Part shown: piece by piece, positions 41,824-51,237 of the stretch | How the letters are laid out: the number at the start of each line of letters is the position of its first letter | Position numbering within the stretch: the first letter of the stretch is position 1 | Source of the DNA: Flavobacterium poyangense | GTDB taxonomy: Bacteria > Bacteroidota > Bacteroidia > Flavobacteriales > Flavobacteriaceae | Direction of reading: 5' to 3' | Assembly: GCF_011751075.1 (NCBI RefSeq) | Contig: NZ_JAALLN010000009.1 | Coordinates: forward strand, 124,001 to 188,000 | DNA: 64,000 bases | Translations under genes and position numbers: made by a program | The notes under the pieces: generated by a model | Database searches by the model: none | Told to the model about the DNA's origin: nothing | The model's input: only the letters and a program-made list of their open reading frames with translations

Positions 41824-44214
41824 ATGAATTTATTTAAAGGAACAATAATCACAGTATTTTTTTTCTTATCACTAAGCGCTAATTCGCAAGCAATCAAATC
41901 GATATCAGGTACAGTTCTTAATTCAAAAAATGAACCGGCTTTCGGAAATGTAGTAGCACTTTCGGTAATTGATTCTACAATTATCAAAGGGAGTAGTTTC
42001 TTAGATGGGAAATTGTTACTAACGGACATAAACAGTGAAGAGGTAATTATTAAACTATCTTCAATAGAGTTTGTCGATACTTTTATAAATGTCAAAAATC
42101 AAGGTAAAGCTAATATTGAATTGGGAAACATTAAGGTAAAAGACGGCGCTCTTAAGCTTAATGAAGTAACAGTGAGTTCAAAAACTCCTTTGGTTAAACA
42201 AAAAGCAGACGGAACACTGGAAGTTAAGGTTGCCAATACGGTGCTTGCGGCCAGTAACTCTCTCAATGAAATATTGAGTAAATCACCAAGTCTAATTGTA
42301 GATGCAAGTGGAGTTTCAGTTTTTGGTAGAGGTCAGGCAGTAATTTATTTAAATGGCGTAAAAATTACCAGCGAGCAATTTTCTGCTATAGCGGTCTCTC
42401 AGATAGATAAAATAGAAATTATATCCAATCCTTCTGCCAGATACGATGCAGAAGGAAATGCTGTTGTGAATATTAGAACAAAAAGAAATACCGATGCAGG
42501 GTATAAAGGCTTAGTAAATCAGAATGTTTCTTATTCAGATTTTGCCGGATTCAACACTTTTACAAGCTCTAACTTAAATTATAAATCGGGTAAACTTTCT
42601 TTATTGGGTAACTATTCTATTCAGTTGGGGAGGGACCGTGAAATATTAAAGACTACAAGAAAAAGAGATGCTCAGGCAGACTTTTTGATTTCTGACTTAA
42701 AAACAGAATTTAACAGGAACTTAGATAACTATTCTAATTACGGAGTAGGAATGCAATACGATATCAATGATAAAAACTACATCTCTGCAGAATATAGCGG
42801 CTATCTTGAAAAATTAGGAGGAAATCAGGAAAGTGTTAATAAGATTACAAACAATTCCGGTGTGGGGTTATATACGAGTGATATTAGAAAAAATAACGGA
42901 ACTTATAATAATTCGATATCATTAAATTATAATTCAGTTCTGGACACATTGGGATCTTCACTTTTTATTGGTACGCAATCTTCCGGTTATAAATATAATA
43001 TTGACGATATTATATTTGCAAAAAGTGAAGGAAACACTAATTCGTCAGAGGTTCTTAAAAACGAAATAGATCATAAAATATTTATTTCAAGTAGTCAAAT
43101 AGATTATACTAAAGTATTCAGTAGCGGTACTATATGGGAAGCGGGTGCTAAAATCAGTTATGTGGACAACAAATCTGTTTTAGGTTTTTTTAGTTCCGAT
43201 GATGGTAAGGATTTTACGCTTGACCCTTCTCTTTCAAATGACTTCAAATATGTAGAAAATATTACGGCGGCCTATTTGAATTTTAGAGGGAAGTTTAATG
43301 ATAAAATTTCTTATGGTATAGGAGCAAGAACAGAATACACCGATTTTTCATTAACAGTAGAGTCACAACAAGCACAGGATCTAATAAAAAAAACGTATTG
43401 GAATGTCTTCCCAAATGCTTCGTTAAATGTAAAACTATCAGATAAAATAAGTTTAAATACATCTTACTCTTCAAGAATAACCAGAGTACCCTACAGATCA
43501 CTTAATCCTAATATCGTATATCAGGATCAATTTACATCTATTCAGGGTAATCCGGATTTAGTACCTGAAAAAACTCATTCTTTAGAAATGAGTACTAACT
43601 ATAATAGTTACGGTTTCAAAATTGGTTATGACTATACAACCAATCCAATCGATGCAGCTGCATTAAGAGGTAGCGATGCTAACAGTTATGTTTTAAAAGG
43701 AATTAATTTAAAAGAAAGACATAATTACTTTTTAACAGTTTCGAAAAGTATTTCTAATAAATGGCTGACTTCTACAAACAATATAAGTCTTCGTTATACT
43801 GATTTAATCGATGATCAGTTTAATTTTCAAATAATGTCTGCAAAACCACAAATCTATTTGTATACGAACAACACAATTAGAGTTCAAAATTTATTTAATA
43901 TCGAGGTCTTAGCCTGGTATCTGGGCGAAAAATATTATGGACTATACTATGATAAAAGCAGATACAATGTAACTATTGGTTTAGAAAAAAGCTTCTTTGA
44001 TAAATCATTACGATGCCGATTAATTGCCAATGATATATTTCATTCCATCATAGCTTCCGGTGATTATAATGTAGGTGAAACTCAAATATATTATAATCGA
44101 GAGTACAATACAAGTTATGTTAGAGTTGCCTTGTCTTATAATTTTGGAAAGCTTAAAAAAATAACGTACAAAAATACAGCAACAGGAGAGTCCGAAAACG
44201 ACAGGGTTAGATAA
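41824..44214 (+). CDS. TonB-dependent outer-membrane receptor (OMP_b-brl_3 type)
   Basis: 796 residues with a signal peptide (hydrophobic 8-18, cut near NSQA). A carboxypeptidase-regulatory-like beta domain follows (ISGTVLNSKNEPAFGNVV). Next comes a plug domain with typical phrases: LNEILSKSPSLIVDASG, VIYLNGVKI, IDKIEIISNPSARYDAEG. The rest is a long C-terminal beta barrel of alternating residues ending LSYNFGKLKK. This architecture is common in Bacteroidota outer membranes. Lying 57 bases after P8 and 23 before the thioesterase, it probably handles the product: uptake if it is a siderophore or signal, otherwise passage across the outer membrane or a receptor for the matured compound. Ligand unknown. 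Confidence 0.9.
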   Translation: MNLFKGTIITVFFFLSLSANSQAIKSISGTVLNSKNEPAFGNVVALSVIDSTIIKGSSFLDGKLLLTDINSEEVIIKLSSIEFVDTFINVKNQGKANIELGNIKVKDGALKLNEVTVSSKTPLVKQKADGTLEVKVANTVLAASNSLNEILSKSPSLIVDASGVSVFGRGQAVIYLNGVKITSEQFSAIAVSQIDKIEIISNPSARYDAEGNAVVNIRTKRNTDAGYKGLVNQNVSYSDFAGFNTFTSSNLNYKSGKLSLLGNYSIQLGRDREILKTTRKRDAQADFLISDLKTEFNRNLDNYSNYGVGMQYDINDKNYISAEYSGYLEKLGGNQESVNKITNNSGVGLYTSDIRKNNGTYNNSISLNYNSVLDTLGSSLFIGTQSSGYKYNIDDIIFAKSEGNTNSSEVLKNEIDHKIFISSSQIDYTKVFSSGTIWEAGAKISYVDNKSVLGFFSSDDGKDFTLDPSLSNDFKYVENITAAYLNFRGKFNDKISYGIGARTEYTDFSLTVESQQAQDLIKKTYWNVFPNASLNVKLSDKISLNTSYSSRITRVPYRSLNPNIVYQDQFTSIQGNPDLVPEKTHSLEMSTNYNSYGFKIGYDYTTNPIDAAALRGSDANSYVLKGINLKERHNYFLTVSKSISNKWLTSTNNISLRYTDLIDDQFNFQIMSAKPQIYLYTNNTIRVQNLFNIEVLAWYLGEKYYGLYYDKSRYNVTIGLEKSFFDKSLRCRLIANDIFHSIIASGDYNVGETQIYYNREYNTSYVRVALSYNFGKLKKITYKNTATGESENDRVR

Positions 44215-44237
44215 AAAGTAAAAGATTTAGTTATTAA

Positions 44238-44984
44238 ATGCTTAAAAAACACAATCACATGCAATTATTTTTACTCCATTTTGCCGGCGGAAATTGTTAT
44301 TCCTATGATTTTTTGAAAAAAAAATTAAAGGCTAAAGATTTCAGTGTTTACGCTTTAGAACTTCCGGGCAGGGGAAAAAGATACAATGAAAACCTCCTAT
44401 TAAATAAAAAAGAGGCGATACAGGATTACGTAAAACAAATAAAAAATTTAAGGAATAAGGAGCCTTACATCATTTACGGACATAGTATGGGAGCCACATT
44501 AGGATTCTCAGTAGTCAGGGAAATGGAACAGGAAAAGGATGCCCCGTTACAATTGATAGTCACCGGTAATGCCGGACCGGGACTGAAAGTATTTGAAGAG
44601 AATGATACCAAAATAAAAAAAGACCGATACACCTTACCGGATCCGGAATTTAAAACAGTGCTTAGAGAATTGGGCGGAATTCCTGAGGAAGTTCTTGAAA
44701 ATCAGGAATTGTTTGATTTTTTTAGTCCGATTATCAGAGCAGATTTTCAGGTACTCGAAACAGGTGGATTTATAGAGCAAAATACTAAAATAGATTGCCC
44801 CATACATGCCATAATGGGAGATAGTGAAAAAAGGGCTCATCGCATCGACAATTGGAAAAAGTACACCACAGCCAATTTTAAAAGCCAAATTTTACCGGGG
44901 AATCATTTTTTTATACACGATCACCCCGAAGAAATAGCAAGCATACTAATAAAAGGTGCTAATTACGGACAGTTAACAATTTAA
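44238..44984 (+). CDS. Type II thioesterase (editing)
   Basis: 248 residues, the normal size for external thioesterases of the GrsT/SrfD family. It opens with LFLLHFAGGNCYSY, has the nucleophile in YGHSMGA (Ser 83), the ELPGRGKR stretch, the acid region near ADFQVLETG, and His in PGNHFFIHDH near the end. Such enzymes remove misprimed or stalled acyl groups from carrier domains in the cytoplasm. It is the only thioesterase in the locus, and since no synthase carries an integrated TE it could also help release. A second in-frame Met at 44259 is a possible start and would still include the whole fold. Confidence 0.92.
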   Translation: MLKKHNHMQLFLLHFAGGNCYSYDFLKKKLKAKDFSVYALELPGRGKRYNENLLLNKKEAIQDYVKQIKNLRNKEPYIIYGHSMGATLGFSVVREMEQEKDAPLQLIVTGNAGPGLKVFEENDTKIKKDRYTLPDPEFKTVLRELGGIPEEVLENQELFDFFSPIIRADFQVLETGGFIEQNTKIDCPIHAIMGDSEKRAHRIDNWKKYTTANFKSQILPGNHFFIHDHPEEIASILIKGANYGQLTI

Positions 44985-45010
44985 TAATTAAGATTAAAAC
45001 AGATTTAAAA

Positions 45011-46648
45011 ATGTTAAAATTAAAACCTAAAGAGATAGTTTATCTGCTATTGTATGCCATTCCAAATACCGTTTTAAGCTTTGGTATAGTCTATATTATT
45101 AATAATATAATGGCCGGAAATGAGCGTTTTACTAAGGATTATATGGGGATCGCTTTTGTCTCGATAATAGTTTACAATTATTTATTGAATGTTATTTTTC
45201 AAAAAAGACTCAATAAATTTTCCTTTAAACTGCTTTATGCCAACGAAAAACATATTTTTTCGCAGATCTTAAAAGCACCACTGCAAAGGCTTGAGAAACT
45301 GGGGTCCCAGCGTTTTTTTACCGCAGTAGAAGATTTGCGTACTTTTTCGCTTTTACCCTATACTGTAACGCATACCGTAAATTCATTATTAATGCTGGTT
45401 TTGTGTATGATTTATATGTTTACACTTTCAACAATTTCCGCTTTAATTGTGATCGCGCTTATTGTTCTGGTTGCCGGATGCTATTTTTTAGTCATGAATT
45501 CTATGTCCAAACAAGTATCACAATTAAGAGGATACAATGAGAATTATTACAAGTATGTAGACGATGTGATGAAAGGATTTAAAGAATTAAAACTAAGTTT
45601 TTTCAGAAGAGAAAGCCTGATGAATAATTTTCTGATTCCCAATAGAGATCAAGCTATGGAGTTGGATTTTAAAATCAACTATATCTTTTTGTCTATCAAT
45701 TTGATAAGTCAGTACGGATTGTATTTTGTAGTAGCCGTAATTCTTTTTGTTCTTCCAGGATTGGGATTGCTGTCAAGAGCAGATGTGATCTCTTATGTAG
45801 TGATCATATTATTTATATCCGGGCCAATCAATAACCTGATCAATTTGCAACAACTGTATACCCGATTTATGGTAGCCAATGCAAGAATAAAAAAGTTTAT
45901 TAACGACTTCGAAATTGTCGATGATGCCTATCATTCTAAGATCAAAGAAAAGAATGACTTTCAATCGTTAAGTTTTAACGACATTACATTTTCCTATCAT
46001 AACGAAAATGAAGAAGCGGCATCCTTTACTTCAGGCCCAATAAATTTCGATATACAACAAGGCGAAACCATCTTTATAGTAGGAGGTAACGGATCGGGTA
46101 AAAGTACTTTTATCAATTTACTTACCGGTTTATATAAACCTACCGGAGGATCTATGTTAATGAACGGAGTAGAAAAAGAAGACGTTACTGAAATAACGCA
46201 AAGTTTAATTTCGGCTGTATTTACAGACAATCACCTGTTCTCTCATAACTACGATGATTACAAACTTGAAAATAACGAGGAATATGCTGACTTGTTAAAA
46301 ACAATGCAACTAAACGGAATTGTTGAAAATGACAAAGAAGAATCCGCCAGAAGAAGATTCTCTAAAGGGCAGAGCAAACGAATGTCGCTCATTTTTGCTT
46401 TACTCGAGAAAAAACCAATACTGGTGCTTGACGAATGGGCAGCCGATCAGGACCCTCATTTTAGAAAATACTTCTACGAACAATTAATACCAAAACTTAA
46501 AGAAGAAGGAAAAACAATAATAGCGGTGACACATGATGATGCTTACTTTCATCTTGCAGACCGAATTGTAAAATTTGATTACGGAAAAATTGTCAGAGAT
46601 TTAAAAACAACTACAAAAGAAGAACTAACTGAAAATCTTTGGGTTTAA
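45011..46648 (+). CDS. Peptide-exporting ABC transporter, SyrD/PvdE-like
   Basis: 545 residues with membrane and ATPase parts fused. The first 300 residues hold about six hydrophobic segments. The nucleotide-binding domain has Walker A GGNGSGKST near 360, a signature-like FSKGQSKRMS, Walker B ILVLDEWAADQDP and the switch His in VTHDD. The order and the LDEWAADQDP form are typical of the cyclic peptide exporter family (SyrD, PvdE) common in NRPS clusters. It should move the finished or precursor peptide from cytoplasm to periplasm. It sits between the type II thioesterase and P9, 26 bases after the former. Confidence 0.92.
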   Translation: MLKLKPKEIVYLLLYAIPNTVLSFGIVYIINNIMAGNERFTKDYMGIAFVSIIVYNYLLNVIFQKRLNKFSFKLLYANEKHIFSQILKAPLQRLEKLGSQRFFTAVEDLRTFSLLPYTVTHTVNSLLMLVLCMIYMFTLSTISALIVIALIVLVAGCYFLVMNSMSKQVSQLRGYNENYYKYVDDVMKGFKELKLSFFRRESLMNNFLIPNRDQAMELDFKINYIFLSINLISQYGLYFVVAVILFVLPGLGLLSRADVISYVVIILFISGPINNLINLQQLYTRFMVANARIKKFINDFEIVDDAYHSKIKEKNDFQSLSFNDITFSYHNENEEAASFTSGPINFDIQQGETIFIVGGNGSGKSTFINLLTGLYKPTGGSMLMNGVEKEDVTEITQSLISAVFTDNHLFSHNYDDYKLENNEEYADLLKTMQLNGIVENDKEESARRRFSKGQSKRMSLIFALLEKKPILVLDEWAADQDPHFRKYFYEQLIPKLKEEGKTIIAVTHDDAYFHLADRIVKFDYGKIVRDLKTTTKEELTENLWV

Positions 46649-46753
46649 CGTTTTTCTGTCTGAATAAGAGGGCTAATAAGGCATTTTTAGAGACTTCAAA
46701 TCAACGAAGAAGACAGAGAATTGGTTCCTATAATTGTTTTAATATTAAAAAAA

Positions 46754-49700
46754 ATGAAACTCACACTTCCACAACAAGATGTTTATTTTGAGCAACTTAT
46801 GTATCCTGAAGATCCTATTTATAATATAGGAGCAAAAATAATAATTAAGGGATCTATTGTTTTCGAAGTATTAAATCAGGCCTATATAGAGCTCATCAAT
46901 CAACATGATACCTATAGAAGTTTTCTCGATCTGTTGGATACAGAGGTAAGAATACAGACTATTGAGGAGCATGTGATGACATTAGAATTTGTTGATTTTT
47001 CGGCAAAGAAAAACGCAGATGCTGAGGCCAATGAATTTATGCAAAACACCTTTGAAATTCCTTTTCAGTTAAATGAAAAAAAAGTACTGCATAAATTTAT
47101 TCTCGTAAAAGTAAATGATACGCTTCATTATTTATTTTCCGTATATCATCATATCATAACCGATGGATGGGGAACCTCCTTAATGTTTCAAAGATTAGTA
47201 AAAAACTACAATGAACTTTCAACATTCGGCAAAGTTGTAACAGAATACCCTTTTACCTATAAGGACTTTATTAAAGACGATAGCGCGTATGCAGTATCAG
47301 TTGATTATGAAGAAAATAAGTTGTATTGGAAAGAAAAATTCGAAAAACTTCCTGAAAGATTATTCGAAAGAATAGAACAAAACAACAAACCCAACCAGAG
47401 TAAAAGAAAAGAAATAATAGTCAAACGTGCTGTTTACAACCAATTAGAGCAAGTTGGTAAAGAGTTGGGAGCAACCACATTTCATGTGATTTTAGGAGTA
47501 CTGTATCTTTATTTTGGCAGAAAACATCAGAATAAAGATTTTGCAATAGGGCTTCCAGTATTAAACAGAGGAAAATCGATATTCAAAAAAACAGTAGGAT
47601 TATTCATGGGAGTATCGCCGCTGCGAATTCAATTTGATTTTGAGGATAATTTCGGGGATCTGGTAAAAAACATCAAGCAACAATTGCGACAAGATTATCG
47701 TCATCAGCGATTTCCTTTAGGAAAACTGATTAAAGAGCTCGAGTTGTTTCAGGAAAAGGACCGACTTTTTAATATGACTTTATCGTACGAAAAGCAAAAT
47801 TATGCCGATCATTTTGCCAATTCAGAGACGACAGTAGTACCCTTGTCCCACCAATCAGAACGTGTTGCTCTGGCTATCTACATTCGGGAATTTGATGCGT
47901 CGGAAGATGTTAAAATTGACTTTGATTATAATGTCAACTATTTTAGTGAATCGGATAGTTTAAAATTGGTAACTCACTTTGAAACCTTGCTTACGGCTGT
48001 CATTTCTAACCCGGCTGAATTGCTTTCAAAATACCAGTACCTTACAGAATCAGAAAAAAAAGAGCTGGTAGAAGACTTCAATAAAACACAATTCAGTTAT
48101 TCTGACGAGGCTACTTTTATTACTCTTTTTAGGGAACAGGTAAGCAAAAATCCGGGTAAAATTGCAATAGTAGATGAGCAAAGAGAATATACGTATAGCG
48201 AGTTGGATGCGCTATCAAACAAAATAGCAATCTATTTGCAGAAAATTAACAAAGAGCAGAATACTGCTCCTGTTGCGGTTTTAATGGATCGTTCGGCTAA
48301 TCTGGTTGCGACTTTACTGGGAATAGTAAAATCAGGTAATGCTTATATTCCGTTAGATCCTTCTTTTCCAAAAGAGCGTTTAGAGTATATTGTCGCACAT
48401 AGTGGCGTACAACAAATTATAGCAACCCAAAATCTAAAACACATTCTGAATCTGGAGGACAGAGTTATAGATATTGAAGTTATTATAAAGGAAGAAACTG
48501 CTTTAGAACAAACCGAACCGGAAAAAATATCGGCTGCGTCTACGGCCTATATCATCTATACTTCGGGCTCTACAGGTAACCCCAAGGGAGTAGCGATAAG
48601 CCACAGCTCATTGTTGAATTTTTTAATTAGCATACAGCATAAACCTAAAGTTGAAGAACAGGATTATCTGTTTTCGGTAACCACTCAATCCTTCGATATC
48701 TCGATCCTTGAATTTTTTGTACCCTTAATTTCGGGAGCTAAATTATACATGGCAAGCCAGGAACTTTTAGCTGATCCTTTAGCTATTGTTGCAAAGCTGG
48801 GTGAATTAAAACCAACCATGATTCAGGCGACACCAAGTTTTTTTCAAATGCTTTACAATGCAGGCTGGAAAGGAAATAAAACGCTCAAAATTTTATGCGG
48901 AGGCGATCTGTTAAGTGAAACATTAGCCGAAAAACTAATAGAAACTAATGCTGAATTATGGAACATGTACGGGCCAACAGAAACTACAATCTGGTCCAGC
49001 TGCAAAAAAATAACTCAGCCAAATGAGGCCTCAAATATCGGTAAGCCTATTCACAATACGCAATTGTATATTCTTGATGATTGTATGCAATTACTGCCTG
49101 TTGGGAGTGTTGGAACTATTTATATCGGTGGTGATGGATTAGCGCAGGGCTATTTTAAAAACGAAGAGTTGACCAACGAAAAATTCATTCCAAGTGTATT
49201 TAAGGAAAACGAAAGAATGTATAATACAGGTGACTTAGGAAAATGGAATGAAAAAGGAGAAATAGAATTTCTGGGACGCAACGATAATCAGGTAAAAATA
49301 AGAGGATATCGCATTGAGCTTGGGGATATAGAAACAAAGCTAAACCAAATAAAAAATATTAAACAAGCCATAGTCATTGCACAGCAAAAGGCAGGGCAGG
49401 AAGCGGTGTTAATTGGGTATATAATTGCAGAAACCGATACATTTAATGCCGATGCAATCATTGATGCATTAAGAGAAGAATTGCCGGAATATATGATTCC
49501 GCATGCATTGTTTTCTTTAGATGAATTTCCGTTAACACCTAATAAAAAAGTAGATAGAAAAGCACTGTCACAGGCCAAAATTACCCCGGAAAAAATAGTG
49601 CATTCTGATGAAAGGCCAACTACAGAAATTGAAAAGAAGCTCTGTAAGTTTTACGGAGAAATATTAGAAATAGAGGTAGAAATTGGCATTACTGATAATT

Positions 49701-51199
49701 TTTTCCAGCTTGGCGGTCACTCCTTAAATGCGGTAAAATTAATAAACAGTATAAACGAAAAATTACAGTACAGAATAACTTTAAAAGATATTTTTGATTA
49801 TCCGACCGTGCAAAAATTAGCGAAGTATCTGGAGAAAAAAGAAACCGTACAAACAACTTCTATTGTTCCTTTAGCAAAGCATTTGTATTATGAAATTACT
49901 TCTTCTCAATACAACATATGGCTGGCATCGCAACTAAAAGAAAAATCGATATCCTACAATATGTCGGCTGTATTTAAAATACAAGGTCAAATCAAAAAAG
50001 CGGTATTAGATCAGGTGTTTTTAGAGTTGCAAAAAAAGCATGAAGTAATACGAACAAATTTTGTTGAAATAGAAGGAATTCCAAATCAAAAAATTGCTTC
50101 TGAAGAGGTAATGCAGGTAGCAGTTGATGAATTTTTCTATGAAGAAAAAGAGAGAATAAAAGCGATACAGGATTATGTAAACAAAGCATTTGATTTAGAA
50201 AATGAAACGCTGCTGAGAGTGGCATTATTCCATCAGAAAAACGGAGATTCGTATTTGGTTTTTTGTACACATCATATCATTATGGATGGATGGTCTTTGG
50301 AAATTTTGGTAAATGAGTTTGTCAACAAATACCAGCAAATAGAGCAACAACATACGGTACAGGAGCACAAACTGAAGTTTCAGTTCAAGGATTATGTCGT
50401 ATGGCATAAGGAACAGCAGAAAAATGCGAATGAGACCAATTTAAAATTCTGGAAAACATACCTGGAAGGGCATACCTGGAAAAACAGCATCCCTTTTGAC
50501 AAGGAAGATTATGAAGAAAAACACCTGGGAACCGATCATGATTTTGTGTACGACTCTATAAAATTTTCGGAATTAAATGAATTTGCGCAACAGCAAAACA
50601 TATCTCTTCATTCCCTATTGGTGGGCACCTTTAGTATGCTTATGCACAAGATGTATGAAGAAGAGGATTTTTGCGTAGGAACAGTTAATTCGGGAAGAAC
50701 CCATTCTGAACTGCACAATCAGTTAGGAATGTTTGTCAAAACTTTACCCTTAAGGAATCGTATAAACTCAAACGATAGTCTTAGTGAAATATTAAAGAAA
50801 ACACATCAAAATCTGTTGAGGATAGACGAGCACCAGGATCTTCCTGAAAGCATGCAGAATAAATTGCGATTAGATGTACTGTTGGTATTGCAAAACCCCT
50901 CGTTTAGTTACACAAACATTGCAGTCAACGAGAACCTGCATTTGAATTTAACTCCGGTAAACAGTTCTTATAGCAGACTACCTCTGTTGATCAACTTTGC
51001 CGTAAACAAAGGAAATGTTTCGGGAACAATAAGTTACAATACAGCAAAGTATGAAACAGCAACAATTGAGCTCATTCAATTAAAATATGAAAAATTACTT
51101 CGGGAAATTGTCGAAAACGCGAACCAGTCTTTAGAAGCAATAGACATAGAATTAGCGATTGAAAAAGAAAGAATGATAGACATAGGATTCAATTTTTAG
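46754..51199 (+). CDS. P9: NRPS, starter-type C-A(Gly)-T-C, without TubC domain
   Basis: I chose ATG 46754 because KLTLPQQDVYFEQL then begins the first C domain; an earlier in-frame ATG at 46721 only adds an odd hydrophobic leader. The protein has 1481 residues: C (HHIITDGWG near 132), A (YTSGSTGNPKG near 600), carrier LGGHSLNA near 990, second C (HHIIMDGWS near 1172), and nothing after it. The first C has the PIYNIGAKI pattern seen in lipoinitiation (starter) C domains. The A pocket D I L Q L G M I W K is glycine-like and identical to P2. Motif A10 is PNKKVDRK, with the usual Gly replaced but Lys kept. Unlike every other NRPS here it has no TubC docking domain. It may start the chain by N-acylating glycine. 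Confidence 0.93.
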   Translation: MKLTLPQQDVYFEQLMYPEDPIYNIGAKIIIKGSIVFEVLNQAYIELINQHDTYRSFLDLLDTEVRIQTIEEHVMTLEFVDFSAKKNADAEANEFMQNTFEIPFQLNEKKVLHKFILVKVNDTLHYLFSVYHHIITDGWGTSLMFQRLVKNYNELSTFGKVVTEYPFTYKDFIKDDSAYAVSVDYEENKLYWKEKFEKLPERLFERIEQNNKPNQSKRKEIIVKRAVYNQLEQVGKELGATTFHVILGVLYLYFGRKHQNKDFAIGLPVLNRGKSIFKKTVGLFMGVSPLRIQFDFEDNFGDLVKNIKQQLRQDYRHQRFPLGKLIKELELFQEKDRLFNMTLSYEKQNYADHFANSETTVVPLSHQSERVALAIYIREFDASEDVKIDFDYNVNYFSESDSLKLVTHFETLLTAVISNPAELLSKYQYLTESEKKELVEDFNKTQFSYSDEATFITLFREQVSKNPGKIAIVDEQREYTYSELDALSNKIAIYLQKINKEQNTAPVAVLMDRSANLVATLLGIVKSGNAYIPLDPSFPKERLEYIVAHSGVQQIIATQNLKHILNLEDRVIDIEVIIKEETALEQTEPEKISAASTAYIIYTSGSTGNPKGVAISHSSLLNFLISIQHKPKVEEQDYLFSVTTQSFDISILEFFVPLISGAKLYMASQELLADPLAIVAKLGELKPTMIQATPSFFQMLYNAGWKGNKTLKILCGGDLLSETLAEKLIETNAELWNMYGPTETTIWSSCKKITQPNEASNIGKPIHNTQLYILDDCMQLLPVGSVGTIYIGGDGLAQGYFKNEELTNEKFIPSVFKENERMYNTGDLGKWNEKGEIEFLGRNDNQVKIRGYRIELGDIETKLNQIKNIKQAIVIAQQKAGQEAVLIGYIIAETDTFNADAIIDALREELPEYMIPHALFSLDEFPLTPNKKVDRKALSQAKITPEKIVHSDERPTTEIEKKLCKFYGEILEIEVEIGITDNFFQLGGHSLNAVKLINSINEKLQYRITLKDIFDYPTVQKLAKYLEKKETVQTTSIVPLAKHLYYEITSSQYNIWLASQLKEKSISYNMSAVFKIQGQIKKAVLDQVFLELQKKHEVIRTNFVEIEGIPNQKIASEEVMQVAVDEFFYEEKERIKAIQDYVNKAFDLENETLLRVALFHQKNGDSYLVFCTHHIIMDGWSLEILVNEFVNKYQQIEQQHTVQEHKLKFQFKDYVVWHKEQQKNANETNLKFWKTYLEGHTWKNSIPFDKEDYEEKHLGTDHDFVYDSIKFSELNEFAQQQNISLHSLLVGTFSMLMHKMYEEEDFCVGTVNSGRTHSELHNQLGMFVKTLPLRNRINSNDSLSEILKKTHQNLLRIDEHQDLPESMQNKLRLDVLLVLQNPSFSYTNIAVNENLHLNLTPVNSSYSRLPLLINFAVNKGNVSGTISYNTAKYETATIELIQLKYEKLLREIVENANQSLEAIDIELAIEKERMIDIGFNF

Positions 51200-51237
51200 A
51201 CTTGAACAAATACCAGAAAAAATATAACACAACCATT

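Noticed and set aside
46654..46718. TCTGTCT/AGACAGA inverted repeat before P9 considered as an operator
   Set aside because: Seven-base arms about 50 bases apart are expected by chance in this sequence.
46721..46753. Longer N-terminus for P9 from ATG 46721
   Set aside because: The extra 11 residues are a hydrophobic string outside the C domain; ATG 46754 starts exactly at the fold.
51202..51237. TTG start for the hydrolase 36 bases upstream
   Set aside because: TTG is a weaker start and would put a polar stretch in front of the signal peptide; ATG 51238 gives a normal one.
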